64,000 nt of DNA from Alicyclobacillus sp. ALC3 (lineage in GTDB: Bacteria > Bacillota > Bacilli > Alicyclobacillales > Alicyclobacillaceae), in the NCBI RefSeq assembly GCF_028751195.1, contig NZ_CP066784.1:2852001-2916000 (forward strand). Direction: 5' to 3'. Made by a program: the position numbers and the translations under genes. Below, piece by piece: positions 15,555 to 24,101 of the stretch. Below the pieces are notes generated by a model. That model saw only the letters and a program-made list of their open reading frames with translations, did no database searches and was not told the DNA's origin. Each line of letters begins with the position of its first letter. Position 1 is the stretch's first letter.

Positions 15555-16736
15555 GTGGAAATGTCGACGCTCGATTTGGAGCGACTAGCGGAAGCAGTCG
15601 ACCTGCTCGAACACCCGACACTGGGGGACAAGCTCTCCAGACTGGTCGGGCGACCGGTCGACAAAGCCCTGCACATGATACCAAAACGTCTGCAGCGAGG
15701 GATTGATTCAGCAACTGATCGCGCAGTTCGCTCCGCGCTCGATGTTGTGCTGCGGTCAGTCGACATGACGAAAGTCGGTAAGCCGTCCGCTGACAAGACG
15801 CACAAGGTACTTGCGGCGGGGGCAGGGTTCGCTGGCGGTCTCGCCGGCGGGTGGGGCGTGTTGTTCGAGTTGCCATTTTCGACTGGCATCATGTTGCGTA
15901 GCATCGCAGACATCGCGCGCAGCGAGGGCGAGGACTTGTCACTTCCGGCAGCCCGTCTCGCCTGCATCGAAGTGCTCGCGCTCGACACCACGCACCCGCT
16001 CGCCAGCGTAGACGACTCGTGGACGGCGTCCGTGGGTGGCCAGTCTACCACGCGCGCGGCCAGCAACCGCGCGTCGCATGCGGACGGCAGTCGGGCATCC
16101 CTCGGCGCTTACTACGGCCTGCGCAGGGCACTCGATTCCGCGGTCGCCGAGGCGGTGGCGTATTTGGCGGGACAGGCCGGGTCCGTCACAGTGGCTGAAG
16201 TCGCGGCTGCCGGAGCGGCTGCAGCCGCTGGGTCCACAGCTGGGTCTATGGGTCGTGCTATCAGTGGCGCAGCCGGAGCAGGACTAGCCGGGGTTGCGGG
16301 CGCCGCCACCGACAAGGGACTCCAGGCGACTTCAGGTAAAGCTGCGCCCGCGCTCGTTCACTTGGCTCAGCGCATCGCCGAACGCTACGGTCTGACGGTT
16401 TCAGAGCAAGTCGCAGCGCAGTTGATCCCGTTCATTGGCGGGCTTGGCGGAGCGACGGTCAACTTCATTTTCACTGACCATTTTCAACGTGTCGCGCACG
16501 GACACTTCATCGTCCGGCGCTTGGAACGCAGCTATGGAGCTGAGGTTGTGGCGAGGGAGTATCAGCGAATCCGCAGGGGCGGGGAGCCGGTGTTCTCTGT
16601 TGGAGCAATCGCGGCGGCGGGGGCAGGCGAGCCTGGTGACGTTGCCGAAGTCGCCGCGCTGCCATCTGCCCGCGAACTGGCGGAAGTCGTGGTCGTTGAC
16701 GGGGGCAGTGAGTGGTCTGTCCGCGACCCATCGTGA
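15555..16736 (+). CDS. EcsC-family protein
   Basis: A protein of 393 residues resembling the EcsC family, named after the third gene of the Bacillus ecs ABC-transporter locus; its molecular role is not established. Visible: an N-terminal helical segment (LERLAEAVDLLEHPTLGDKL), the hydrophobic glycine-rich AAGAGFAGGLAGGWGVLFEL, PFSTGIMLRSIADIARSEGE (typical of the family), a long Ala/Gly-rich region around residues 200-265, and GGLGGATVNFIFTDHFQRVA near the end. Glycine-rich hydrophobic stretches suggest membrane association. An interior insert near residues 150-180 is low in complexity. GTG 15555 was chosen since GGAGGGG lies six bases upstream; ATG 15561 is the alternative. It overlaps the convergent zincin gene by 175 bp. 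Confidence 0.85.
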   Translation: MEMSTLDLERLAEAVDLLEHPTLGDKLSRLVGRPVDKALHMIPKRLQRGIDSATDRAVRSALDVVLRSVDMTKVGKPSADKTHKVLAAGAGFAGGLAGGWGVLFELPFSTGIMLRSIADIARSEGEDLSLPAARLACIEVLALDTTHPLASVDDSWTASVGGQSTTRAASNRASHADGSRASLGAYYGLRRALDSAVAEAVAYLAGQAGSVTVAEVAAAGAAAAAGSTAGSMGRAISGAAGAGLAGVAGAATDKGLQATSGKAAPALVHLAQRIAERYGLTVSEQVAAQLIPFIGGLGGATVNFIFTDHFQRVAHGHFIVRRLERSYGAEVVAREYQRIRRGGEPVFSVGAIAAAGAGEPGDVAEVAALPSARELAEVVVVDGGSEWSVRDPS

Positions 16737-17197
16737 TTCGAGGACACGCGGTTGCGGTACGCCTCAAGGACAACTTCGCCGCTGCGCCAGAGGTCAGCGG
16801 TGGAAGACGCAGCGTTGGTCGTACCTACAATGACACAAGTGACAGCGGCTATCGGTGCAAGTGTGGCAATCGCCCAAGTGATGAGCGAGATGAAGATGAC
16901 GGGTATCAATAAGAAGATGAGTCGCGCGCGTGTCGACAAGTTCCCTTCAATCCGGACCGAAGGGTTGGTCCCGTACAGGGCGTAGCGGACCTCGGCGGCG
17001 GGAGCTGCAACCCGGATTGCGGCATAGTGCAGTGCCTCATGGAAAACCAGACAAACGGCGATGGCCGTGATTGTCAGTGAGACGTGCCACGCCCAGACCG
17101 ACGGGTGAAGCCAGGTGTCAAACGACCAAAACCAACCGGGGATGGTCAATAGTCCAACTCCGTTCAGCAGCAAAGTTCGACCGTTCGTTGTCATCAC
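16562..17197 (-). CDS. DUF3267-like putative zincin metallopeptidase
   Basis: A 211-residue membrane protein with an N-terminal hydrophobic pair (GRTLLLNGVGLLTIPGWFW and WHVSLTITAIAVCLVF), an HExxH zinc motif in VFHEALHYAAIRVAAPAAEV, and two further membrane segments (LIFLLIPVIFISLITWAIA and IAAVTCVIVGTTNAASS). The C-terminal GTTNAASSTADLW fits the pattern of the second metal site in site-2-protease-like proteins. The last 60 or so residues are hydrophilic and Ser/Thr-rich and lie antisense to the EcsC gene, so they may be a recently acquired extension. Start ATG 17197 (or 17194) follows GGTGGGTGATGAC. Family assignment is moderate; substrate is unknown. Confidence 0.75.
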   Translation of the reverse strand: MMTTNGRTLLLNGVGLLTIPGWFWSFDTWLHPSVWAWHVSLTITAIAVCLVFHEALHYAAIRVAAPAAEVRYALYGTNPSVRIEGNLSTRARLIFLLIPVIFISLITWAIATLAPIAAVTCVIVGTTNAASSTADLWRSGEVVLEAYRNRVSSNHDGSRTDHSLPPSTTTTSASSRADGSAATSATSPGSPAPAAAIAPTENTGSPPLRIR

Positions 17198-17557
17198 CCA
17201 CCTAACTGGCTTGTCCTACTGCAGCAGGATGGACCTGTTGCAAAGGCAATAAACCTTCGTTAGTGGATGTCTATGCAAAGAGGCTGCACGGTAACCCTGA
17301 CAGGCGTGAAAGGGCTGGGGGGAATGGAAGTCCTCAGTCGCTGGCACGGCATTGCTGATAAATGGGGTATTACCCGTCGTTGGACGCGTCTGAATCGTGT
17401 CGGTTCGTGAGGGACTCTAGCGAAATTTCCCGGAAAATAATTGACTTCCCGATGGGACTCTCGTAGGATCTATATAAAAATTTACAGCGGATTGAGTAGT
17501 TGCTGACTGAATGCGTAGTCTGTTGTCGTTTTTCGCTTGGACCTAGGGGGGAGCGAA
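17198..17557. other. Intergenic region upstream of the diguanylate cyclase
   Basis: About 360 bp of divergent intergenic DNA. The part near 17441-17469 forms a promoter-like element. The part near 17240-17400 contains GCAAAG-type stretches reminiscent of regulatory RNA, but I could not fit it to any riboswitch. Nothing else is seen. Confidence 0.4.
17441..17469 (+). promoter_or_regulatory. Promoter for the diguanylate cyclase gene
   Basis: TTGACT (17441-17446), a 17-bp spacer and TAGGAT (17464-17469) lie about 90 bp upstream of the GTG start. The spacing is ideal and the -10 element is imperfect. Confidence 0.5.
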
Positions 17558-18514
17558 GTGTCAAAGTTGCAGTGGGATTATCTCCCAAGGTCATTTCGTA
17601 CGATGCTCGGGGACTTGAACCGTGTCTTGCGATGCTCGCAACTGTTCATTGTCCGAAGTGAAGACGGGCTGACGCGAACCATACCTCTGTACACGCAAAA
17701 GGATGACCGCCTGACTCCCACGGGAGCTTGGCTTGACGAATTGCTCGAAACAAATGCACCGCACATCCGGCCCGTCGTGGTAGCGGATGCTTCGATGTCT
17801 GCTCACAGCCGATTGCTTCTACGCTCAAACGTCGGCGCATACGTGGCTGCACCCATCATTTTGCGGGATGACCGCCTGTTCGGCTACCTGTGCGCAACGG
17901 ACGACCAACCGCGGGAGTACGAACCAAGGGAAGTCGAACTTCTCGACTGGTCCGCTGGACTAGTTGCGTATTTGGTCGATGTCGACCAGGCCACAATCGT
18001 CGACCCACTGACAGGCGCGCTCAACCGCACCTTCTTACAACGGCTGAAGTCCGGACTGCACCGCGATTTTCGACCGCCGTTTGCAGTTGTTTTTATTGAT
18101 CTCGACAATTTCAAGGAGATCAATGATAAATACGGCCATAACTTTGGCGACGAGGTTCTGAAGATCGTCACGCACCGGCTCAAGCGGCGCGTGCGCCTCG
18201 ACGATGCGGTGATCCGCTATGGTGGTGACGAGTTCGTAGTACTCATGAGTGGCATTGCCGACCGCAAGCAGGTTGTTGGAGCTGCCGCGCGGCGGTTGCT
18301 CGACGCTGTGGAGCGGGACTATTCCATTGAAAACCAGGGCATTCGCATCAGTGCAAGTGTCGGAGTCAGTATCTGTTCAGGAGACACGGAGGACATTGAT
18401 GATCTGATTCAGGCAGCAGATACTGCCATGTACGCGCAGAAGGCGAACGGCGGCAGCGGTTTTCAGGTCTCGATGCCTGAAGATGCCCACCTAATCTCCA
18501 CCCGCGAGGTTTGA
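17558..18514 (+). CDS. Diguanylate cyclase with N-terminal GAF-like sensor domain
   Basis: A 318-residue cytoplasmic enzyme that would make cyclic di-GMP from two GTP. The N-terminal half (about residues 1-150) resembles a GAF domain (SNVGAYVAAPIILRDDRLFG, LLDWSAGLVAYLVD). The GGDEF domain begins at VDPLTGALNRTFLQRL and shows FAVVFIDLDNFKEINDKYGH, the intact catalytic RYGGDEFVVLM, ISASVGVSI and ADTAMYAQKANG. An RLDD five residues before GGDEF is a complete inhibitory I-site (RxxD), so feedback inhibition by c-di-GMP is expected. GTG 17558 follows AGGGGGGAG; TTG 17537 is a less likely start. No EAL domain is present. It is monocistronic with its own promoter. Confidence 0.93.
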   Translation: MSKLQWDYLPRSFRTMLGDLNRVLRCSQLFIVRSEDGLTRTIPLYTQKDDRLTPTGAWLDELLETNAPHIRPVVVADASMSAHSRLLLRSNVGAYVAAPIILRDDRLFGYLCATDDQPREYEPREVELLDWSAGLVAYLVDVDQATIVDPLTGALNRTFLQRLKSGLHRDFRPPFAVVFIDLDNFKEINDKYGHNFGDEVLKIVTHRLKRRVRLDDAVIRYGGDEFVVLMSGIADRKQVVGAAARRLLDAVERDYSIENQGIRISASVGVSICSGDTEDIDDLIQAADTAMYAQKANGGSGFQVSMPEDAHLISTREV

Positions 18515-18632
18515 CCGAACACAGTATAGGAGCCAGCTGGATTGGCCGCCGCGACGAGTCGAATCTACGACCTCCCGGCACGGGAGCAGTGCACTGACGG
18601 TACACGTGAGCGTGCGAGCCATACTACCCGTT

Positions 18633-20426
18633 CTAGTGGAGCGCCCTTGGCACAGACCATACGTAGACACCGACACTGCGGTCTATCACGGGGTGACCAC
18701 AGAGTTCGGTGAGCACGGTTGCGAGTGTTGGCGGAAGCACCGTCCCCGGCGACACGGGGACAAACAACACCCACGATACATGCGTAGCATGGAAAATGTT
18801 GCGAACATAGTTCATGGTGGCGGTCTGCGACATGTTCTGAAAAGCCGCGAGGTCGTAGGGACGCACGTGGTTTTCGGTGGGATTGTTGGCCGTGTAAACG
18901 TATCCGTTCGCGACGGGGAAGCGATAGCCACCGTCGGCGAGACTCTGCAACACATCTTCTACGTCGTTCGACAGGATGAGAGTGGGGGCGGAACCAATGC
19001 GAGCGACGATTGGGCTGCCTGGCTGTAGTGCTTGCCACGAAGGCGGTGTAGCACTATGGATAGCGACAGCAGGCGCCCAAGACGCCAAAAGGAGCAATGC
19101 CGTAGCGGCGACGGCGATTGTACTACGCTTTGGAGTCCGTTTGTTGAGCAAACTTAGGGAGTCATCTGCACGGCTCCTGAGGGCTTCTTCCAAGGCTATG
19201 AACACGACCAAGACTGTGAGGACGTCCCCGTAGAACATCAGCCTGGCTGGAAGGGCTTGGCCGATCAACGGGATCTGAGCAACAAACGCCCACGGTAGGA
19301 ACACGGGAGTCCGGTGCCCGTTCACGTGCAGAATAGCACCGAGCGAGAACACTGCGATCAGGACCAGCAATGGCATGGCGACACGGACGAAGGGGCGAAT
19401 CCAGCCGCGCCGCGCCGCCCAAACGAGGAGGATGAGCCCAACCACTCCGATGTACCCATCCTGCTCGGAGTAATTGATTACAACGTGTGAGGTGATGGCC
19501 GTCGTCCAGGCGCTGTGTAGCGCGTAAAGCGGTGTCGGAATGAAGAATCCAAGCAAGTCGTTAGAGACTATCACTGCTGCGTAAGTTATTGGAATGATGC
19601 CGCCTTTAGGAACATTAGGACCAAAAACGAACTCGTAGAGACCAGGACCTACCAGAATGATACAGCTGATGAGCGCTGCTGCAACGAACCGCAGCGGAAT
19701 GCGCCGTAGCAGTTCGCGGGTTGACTGACGGGCAAGCAGGCCGGCCAAGGCAAAACCGATAGTGACCACAAATGCACACGTGGCAGTGACTTCGACGGAT
19801 GTGTAGAATTCACCCGCGAGCAGGACACCGACGCTGACCCCGATGAGAACTGCGTGACGAGGTTTCGCGCGAAGGACACGGAGGGTGAGGTAGAAGGCAG
19901 CGAGGAGCCAGGCTGTGACCGCCAGTTGGGCGTGTGCTTGCCCCTGCGCCGTCGTATAGGGCAACAACTGAAACGCAATCCCGCCGATTCCCGCCAACCA
20001 CCACCGAACGCCAAACTCCCTCAAAATCAGTCCACCTAGCCATCCGCTCACAACCAGGTTGGTGAACAACAAGGCATTGTAGGCAAATGCACCGTTGACC
20101 AGATATTCAAGCGGGCCGAACAGGGCAGCGTCGGCAGGAATAGATGTATTGACCATGAGATTGAAACCGTAGGGGTAATTGAGCATGTTGGAGACGAAGG
20201 GGTTTTCGCCGCGTACAATGGCGTGCCAAAACCAACCCAAGAACCACATCGTTTGTTGCGAATCCCCGCTCCACCCAAAGATTTGAGACGCTGGGTTAAA
20301 CAAGACAGGGAAAAACACGACCAAACAGACACCAAGGTAGAGCCACCCAAATCGCCGGGTAAACGAGGCGGTGGAGGTGTGCCTCCCTTCGATTCTGTTG
20401 TCCGGGGATTGTAGAGCCAGACTCAC
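18633..20426 (-). CDS. Large polytopic membrane protein (GT-C-like glycosyltransferase candidate)
   Basis: A 597-residue protein with about ten or more membrane segments and a C-terminal hydrophilic, probably extracytoplasmic domain of about 130 residues. The first loop contains GDSQQTMWFLGWFWHAI and NYPYGFNLMVNTS, a pattern of an acidic residue in the first external loop typical of GT-C-fold sugar transferases that use lipid-linked donors. I do not recognise a specific family. A role in surface polysaccharide or protein glycosylation is inference. The start is GTG 20426, preceded by AGGAAAGGAAGTTCGCAG; a longer frame to 20567 has no such site. It is a single gene in a gene-poor part, convergent with the diguanylate cyclase. 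Confidence 0.65.
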   Translation of the reverse strand: MSLALQSPDNRIEGRHTSTASFTRRFGWLYLGVCLVVFFPVLFNPASQIFGWSGDSQQTMWFLGWFWHAIVRGENPFVSNMLNYPYGFNLMVNTSIPADAALFGPLEYLVNGAFAYNALLFTNLVVSGWLGGLILREFGVRWWLAGIGGIAFQLLPYTTAQGQAHAQLAVTAWLLAAFYLTLRVLRAKPRHAVLIGVSVGVLLAGEFYTSVEVTATCAFVVTIGFALAGLLARQSTRELLRRIPLRFVAAALISCIILVGPGLYEFVFGPNVPKGGIIPITYAAVIVSNDLLGFFIPTPLYALHSAWTTAITSHVVINYSEQDGYIGVVGLILLVWAARRGWIRPFVRVAMPLLVLIAVFSLGAILHVNGHRTPVFLPWAFVAQIPLIGQALPARLMFYGDVLTVLVVFIALEEALRSRADDSLSLLNKRTPKRSTIAVAATALLLLASWAPAVAIHSATPPSWQALQPGSPIVARIGSAPTLILSNDVEDVLQSLADGGYRFPVANGYVYTANNPTENHVRPYDLAAFQNMSQTATMNYVRNIFHATHVSWVLFVPVSPGTVLPPTLATVLTELCGHPVIDRSVGVYVWSVPRALH

Positions 20427-20789
20427 CTGCGAACTTCCTTTCCTACCCAACTTAGCACGATTATACAACGTAAAGTGTCGAAGGTTGTCTATTTCTGCAG
20501 AGAAAATCCGTATAGGTGTGCAAATCACCTTGCGAGGGTGGGAGAAGGAGCCTGTACAACGGGGCAATCGGGTACGAACTCCTCCTGTGACCGGGTCGGA
20601 TGTGGTGGTTGTTGCATACCATGAAACGGCTTGGCATCGCTATGTAAAACAGAGACTGCCCCGCCAGGCACGAAAACGCCTGTTGGGACAGCTTCATGTG
20701 ACGCAAGTTTTGAATTTGAGTCAGAGCGCCAGCGTACTAGTTCGAGTGCCAGTAGCAGTGAAGGCGCGGGTCTTGGCGTCTGTCTCTCC
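20427..20789. other. Intergenic, no feature seen
   Basis: About 360 bp between the membrane protein start and the YjcZ-like gene end. Open frames on both strands lack ribosome binding sites and family resemblance. Confidence 0.4.
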
Positions 20790-20930
20790 TCAGTAACCGC
20801 CCATGCCTGCTCCGCCGCCTGCGCAGGACCCGCCCATCGCTCCGCCAAACGCTGGCACGAGTAGGAAGAACAGCACGAAGATGATCAAGAAGACTACCGC
20901 CCATTGCGTGTAACCGCCGAATGCACCCAT
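20790..20930 (-). CDS. YjcZ-family tiny sporulation-associated membrane protein (first)
   Basis: A 46-residue protein: MGAFGGYTQWAVVFLIIF followed by VLFFLLVPAFGGAMGG and a glycine-rich tail with one Cys, ending GAGMGGY. This is the YjcZ/tiny-TM architecture of spore formers: a short Gly/Tyr head, one membrane helix and a Gly-rich tail. Members are found in spores or made during sporulation; function is unknown. A perfect AGGAGG lies eight bases before the ATG, supporting translation. A close paralogue is encoded at 35306-35437; the two share the block WAVVFLIIFVLFFLLVP exactly. Confidence 0.9.
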   Translation of the reverse strand: MGAFGGYTQWAVVFLIIFVLFFLLVPAFGGAMGGSCAGGGAGMGGY

Positions 20931-21093
20931 TCTGGATAACCTCCTTTAAATTCATCGTACCGTGTAGGGTATACCGGACAAGCGCCAAGCGGGTAGGCAG
21001 AGTGGACGCGTGCGGTCAAATTGGGCGGTTAACCGGGCAGAAGCGCAGTCGATCACGGGCACAAGCGCGACCGACCCCGGCTGGTAGCGGACA

Positions 21094-22008
21094 TCATGAC
21101 CTGACATTGGACATTTGGGTAAGCTGCGGTTTGGCGCGCAACTGTGAGGCAAACGAGTAGATCACTAGCGCGGAGATCAGTACGACCGGCAGCCAAATCG
21201 CATACAGGTGCCAGTGCAGGACGAGTGCGCCACAGGTCGCTGCGCCAAGGCCGTAGAACACGATATCCGTGATCCATACAGCGATGGTCGCGGGCGACGT
21301 ATGCGGACCAGGCTGGGGCTTGATAGTTGACCCAGAAGGGCCTACTGGCCCTGAAGCGGCGTCGCTACCTGTTCCTGTGGGCGTCACAGGGCCACACGCG
21401 TTCCACACGAGTGACTCCATCAGGCCAGTGGTCAGACTGGTGATCACGGTCGTCGGTATACCATTCACCCCGACTCGCCGCGCCAAGGCTCCTTGCACGC
21501 CCATGCCAAAGGTCAGCAGCAAAGTGAGTAGGAGCTTAACGCCTTCGCCACCGACGGATGAGAATGCGGACGTCGGCGTGCCGATCATCCCGATTGTGCC
21601 ATGTACGAATATCTTGGCCGCAGTAGCAGTTCCAAGCGCACTTGCGTGGGGCAGATGCGGCGGATTCGTCGCTGCGGCCACGGTCGCAATGACGCCAAAT
21701 AGGACCAAGGCTGTCCACTGCATCAACAGCACCCGCGACACCGTCAAATTCACCCCGGTCTCGAGTCGACGATTGCGTAACCCCAACGCTCCGGTGGCCG
21801 CGCCAAGCATGAACCCGCCGAGCGCGATGACGTAGCTCATGGGTTCAAGCCCGTCGGCGTGTACTATGGCGAGACCAAGAAAGACGGTGTTTCCTGTCAT
21901 CGCGGCGACCAGTACTTGCCCGAGCGCTAAAAATCCGATGGCGTCTGCGCACCCGGACACAGCGGTCATTACAAGCACGTGCACAATCCTGCTGTCGAGT
22001 TTCCCCAC
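21094..22008 (-). CDS. DUF1275 (YoaK-like) membrane protein
   Basis: A 304-residue inner-membrane protein of the DUF1275 family, function unknown. It has about six hydrophobic helices, and the N-terminal family signature is clear: VSGCADAIGFLALGQVLVAA then MTGNTVFLGLAI. GGFMLGAATGALGLRNRRL and the later VQGALARRVGVNGIPTTVI with LTTGLM also fit. The loop between the fourth and fifth helices carries an unusual Gly/Ser/Pro/Thr-rich insert (TPTGTGSDAASGPVGPSG), consistent with the in-frame linker expansion seen in several genes of this window. ATG 22008 is preceded by AAGGGAGTCGTGTAAG at a slightly long distance. It is monocistronic. Confidence 0.88.
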   Translation of the reverse strand: MGKLDSRIVHVLVMTAVSGCADAIGFLALGQVLVAAMTGNTVFLGLAIVHADGLEPMSYVIALGGFMLGAATGALGLRNRRLETGVNLTVSRVLLMQWTALVLFGVIATVAAATNPPHLPHASALGTATAAKIFVHGTIGMIGTPTSAFSSVGGEGVKLLLTLLLTFGMGVQGALARRVGVNGIPTTVITSLTTGLMESLVWNACGPVTPTGTGSDAASGPVGPSGSTIKPQPGPHTSPATIAVWITDIVFYGLGAATCGALVLHWHLYAIWLPVVLISALVIYSFASQLRAKPQLTQMSNVRS

Positions 22009-22359
22009 GTTTCTTACACGACTCCCTTCAACGCGTCATCAACGCGCAACATCTCACAGTCCATGTTCCATGGGCCAAGCGAATGCTTGGCCGTGCTTCT
22101 CCATTGTACACGATGTCATAGTTACACCTGCACGGAGATTTGTGGAATGAGGCGTCTACCAGTGTGCGCATGCAGGCCTAGGGCATAGCGGCACTTCCGA
22201 TGCTCGACGAACGCGCGTGGAGCTCGGCGGCCGAACGACAACCCTGGTTGAATTCAAAACAAATGCGCGTAACATCTCGAAATAAAAGGAAAATGATGTT
22301 TTGTATCGAATGCTTTTGACAAATGCGAAAGCGATGACACAGCACGGGGTGGGGGCGCA
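22009..22359. other. Intergenic region upstream of the Flp pilin gene
   Basis: About 350 bp. The part at 22240-22330 is notably A/T-richer than its surroundings (AAACAAATGCGCGTAACATC and AAATAAAAGGAAAATGATG) and probably holds the pilin promoter, but I cannot assign -35 and -10 elements with confidence. Confidence 0.35.
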
Positions 22360-22560
22360 GTGGGGCGACAGAAACATATTCCACATCTAAAATCATACTT
22401 TTTATCCGATCGAGGTCAGGGGTTTACTGAGTATGGACTAATACTTGGCGCTGTCGCTGTGGTTGCGATTGTGGTGCTCGTTGTGGTTGGCACGCAGGTT
22501 CAAGGTATGCACCAAAGGAACGCCAACGCCGTCAACCAAGTGGCGTCGAGCAAGCCCTGA
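22360..22560 (+). CDS. Flp/Fap-type pilin component, orphan
   Basis: A 66-residue type IVb pilin-like peptide. A basic leader (GRQKHIPHLKSYFLSDRGQG) precedes the processing site G-FTEYG, with the required Glu at +5 region and Tyr next to it, followed by the hydrophobic assembly helix LILGAVAVVAIVVLVVVGTQ and a short polar tail. Flp pilins are cleaved by a TadV-type prepilin peptidase and form thin pili secreted by the Tad apparatus. No tad genes lie in this window, so the machinery must be elsewhere if it is used. The GTG start is preceded by GGGGTGGGGGCGCA. The gene faces a radical SAM gene that ends 57 bp downstream. Confidence 0.85.
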   Translation: MGRQKHIPHLKSYFLSDRGQGFTEYGLILGAVAVVAIVVLVVVGTQVQGMHQRNANAVNQVASSKP

Positions 22561-22617
22561 GTTGCTGCCGCCGTACGGGCGGCAGCTCGACGAGTGGGGT
22601 CTCAGGGGCGGGGTCAT

Positions 22618-23841
22618 TCAAGCCGGGTAGAGGCACGCTGGGTCTGTTGCCAGCGCATCGCCTGTATGCGCGTAAGCGCGTGATCGCGATCCGCCACAGA
22701 GGTCCTGAAACTCGCACATGCCACACCTGCCGCTGAACGCTGATGACCGAATCTGCTTCAGCAAAGGGCTTTCGCGGTAGATTGTGGACAGCGGAGTGTC
22801 GCGAATGTTGCCAAGCGGCACCGGCAGGAAGCCGGCTGGGTAAACTGTGCCGTCGTGAGCGACGAAAACGATTCCCTTGCCATCTCGTGTACCACTCGTC
22901 TGCGCGCGCGAGGGCGACCGAGCAGGGCCGAGCCGCAGCACCAGGTCTTCCGCCAGTAATCGGTACAGAGCACTGGTGTTCACAGGCGCGGCAAGTGAAC
23001 TTGAAGGGTGCGCGGTTGACTGGGGTGAGTGCTCATTCCCGGTCGCTTTTTTGCGCAAGTCAGGGTAACCATTCAAGGTCTTCTGACTCGTGTCGGCTGT
23101 ATCTTCTTCCGCTGCTTTGCGAGCCATGACGACGCGGCGGAAGAAGGGGGCCTCGACCGTACGGACGACCATGCCGTATTTGGACGCGTCGTAGAGAAAG
23201 TGACAGACATCCTCTGTGGAACGTGGCGGTAGTTCCGTGACGTTCTCCGAACCACGCCCCCGTCCGACTTGGATGAGGAAAAAAACCTCCCAAATCTTCA
23301 CGCCGATGCCAACGAGTAGTTCGGCCACGGCGGGAAGCTCTGATACGTTTTCCTCCATGACAACCGTGTTGACTTGGACATCGAAACCGTCACTCACGAG
23401 ACCGCGCAACGCGTTCACGGTCTGCTCAAAGTGGCCGGGGATGCCGCGGACACGGTCGTGGGTGGCGGCGGTCGCCCCGTCCAAGCTGATTGACACCGTT
23501 TTAACACCGACGTCTCGCATCTTCTGGCGTGCGTCAACGGTCAGACGTGGTGTGACACTTGGCGCGATGCCAATCGGGATGTGTAAAGACTTTGCGTGCT
23601 CAGCTAATCGGAACAAGTCAGGTCGCATCATGACATCGCCGCCAGTGAAGATCAGCACTGGGTATGGCTGGCCAAACGCAACAAGGCTGTCAATGAATGT
23701 TGTTGCCTCATCTGTGGATAGTTGGCCTGGGAGCGGCGTTGCCATAGCCTCGGCACGACAGTGTCGGCAAGCGAGCAGGCACGCTTTCGTCGACTCCCAA
23801 AAGACCAAAATGGGTCGCTCATCGAACTTCAATCCCGCCAT
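22618..23841 (-). CDS. Radical SAM/SPASM-domain protein
   Basis: A 407-residue iron-sulfur enzyme. The N-terminal radical SAM cluster motif is CLLACRHC (CxxxCxxC) in ESTKACLLACRHCRAEA. SAM-binding features follow (IFTGGDVMMRPD, VSISLDGATAATHDRVRG). A C-terminal SPASM-like segment (GRCGMCEFQDLCGGSRSRA then DPAC) binds an auxiliary cluster. The layout resembles the BA_1875-type radical SAM family of Bacillus, and more remotely heme- and peptide-modifying SPASM enzymes; substrate is unknown. ATG 23841 was chosen because GGAGGCG lies at correct spacing; GTG 23862 is the alternative. A low-complexity insert (residues about 240-275) is present. It is convergent with the Flp pilin gene. Confidence 0.88.
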   Translation of the reverse strand: MAGLKFDERPILVFWESTKACLLACRHCRAEAMATPLPGQLSTDEATTFIDSLVAFGQPYPVLIFTGGDVMMRPDLFRLAEHAKSLHIPIGIAPSVTPRLTVDARQKMRDVGVKTVSISLDGATAATHDRVRGIPGHFEQTVNALRGLVSDGFDVQVNTVVMEENVSELPAVAELLVGIGVKIWEVFFLIQVGRGRGSENVTELPPRSTEDVCHFLYDASKYGMVVRTVEAPFFRRVVMARKAAEEDTADTSQKTLNGYPDLRKKATGNEHSPQSTAHPSSSLAAPVNTSALYRLLAEDLVLRLGPARSPSRAQTSGTRDGKGIVFVAHDGTVYPAGFLPVPLGNIRDTPLSTIYRESPLLKQIRSSAFSGRCGMCEFQDLCGGSRSRAYAHTGDALATDPACLYPA

Positions 23842-24101
23842 GTGAATGCGCCTCCGTTTCACGTTGAGTGTAATCCACTTGGCGCACTAGCTCATGACCC
23901 ATACCACCTAGTTGGCATGGGCAAGAAGGAGTAGTCCGTCTTAACTTCCTCCGAAAGTGACCCACAAATTTAGTCCTACTGGACTATGGGAATCGGTCCT
24001 ATCCTCTGACGAAAAACACCTCTGTCCCGGGTAAACTAATCGTAGCAAGAGAAGTTCGAACCTATGGAACAGAAGTCGATTAGGGGAGAAGGTGATCGGT
24101 G

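Noticed and set aside
17240..17400. Possible c-di-GMP-type riboswitch before the diguanylate cyclase (GGCAATAAACC and ATGCAAAGAGGC stretches)
   Set aside because: Only isolated pieces match, the paired regions could not be drawn, and the promoter found at 17441-17469 lies downstream of it. A covariance-model scan would decide.
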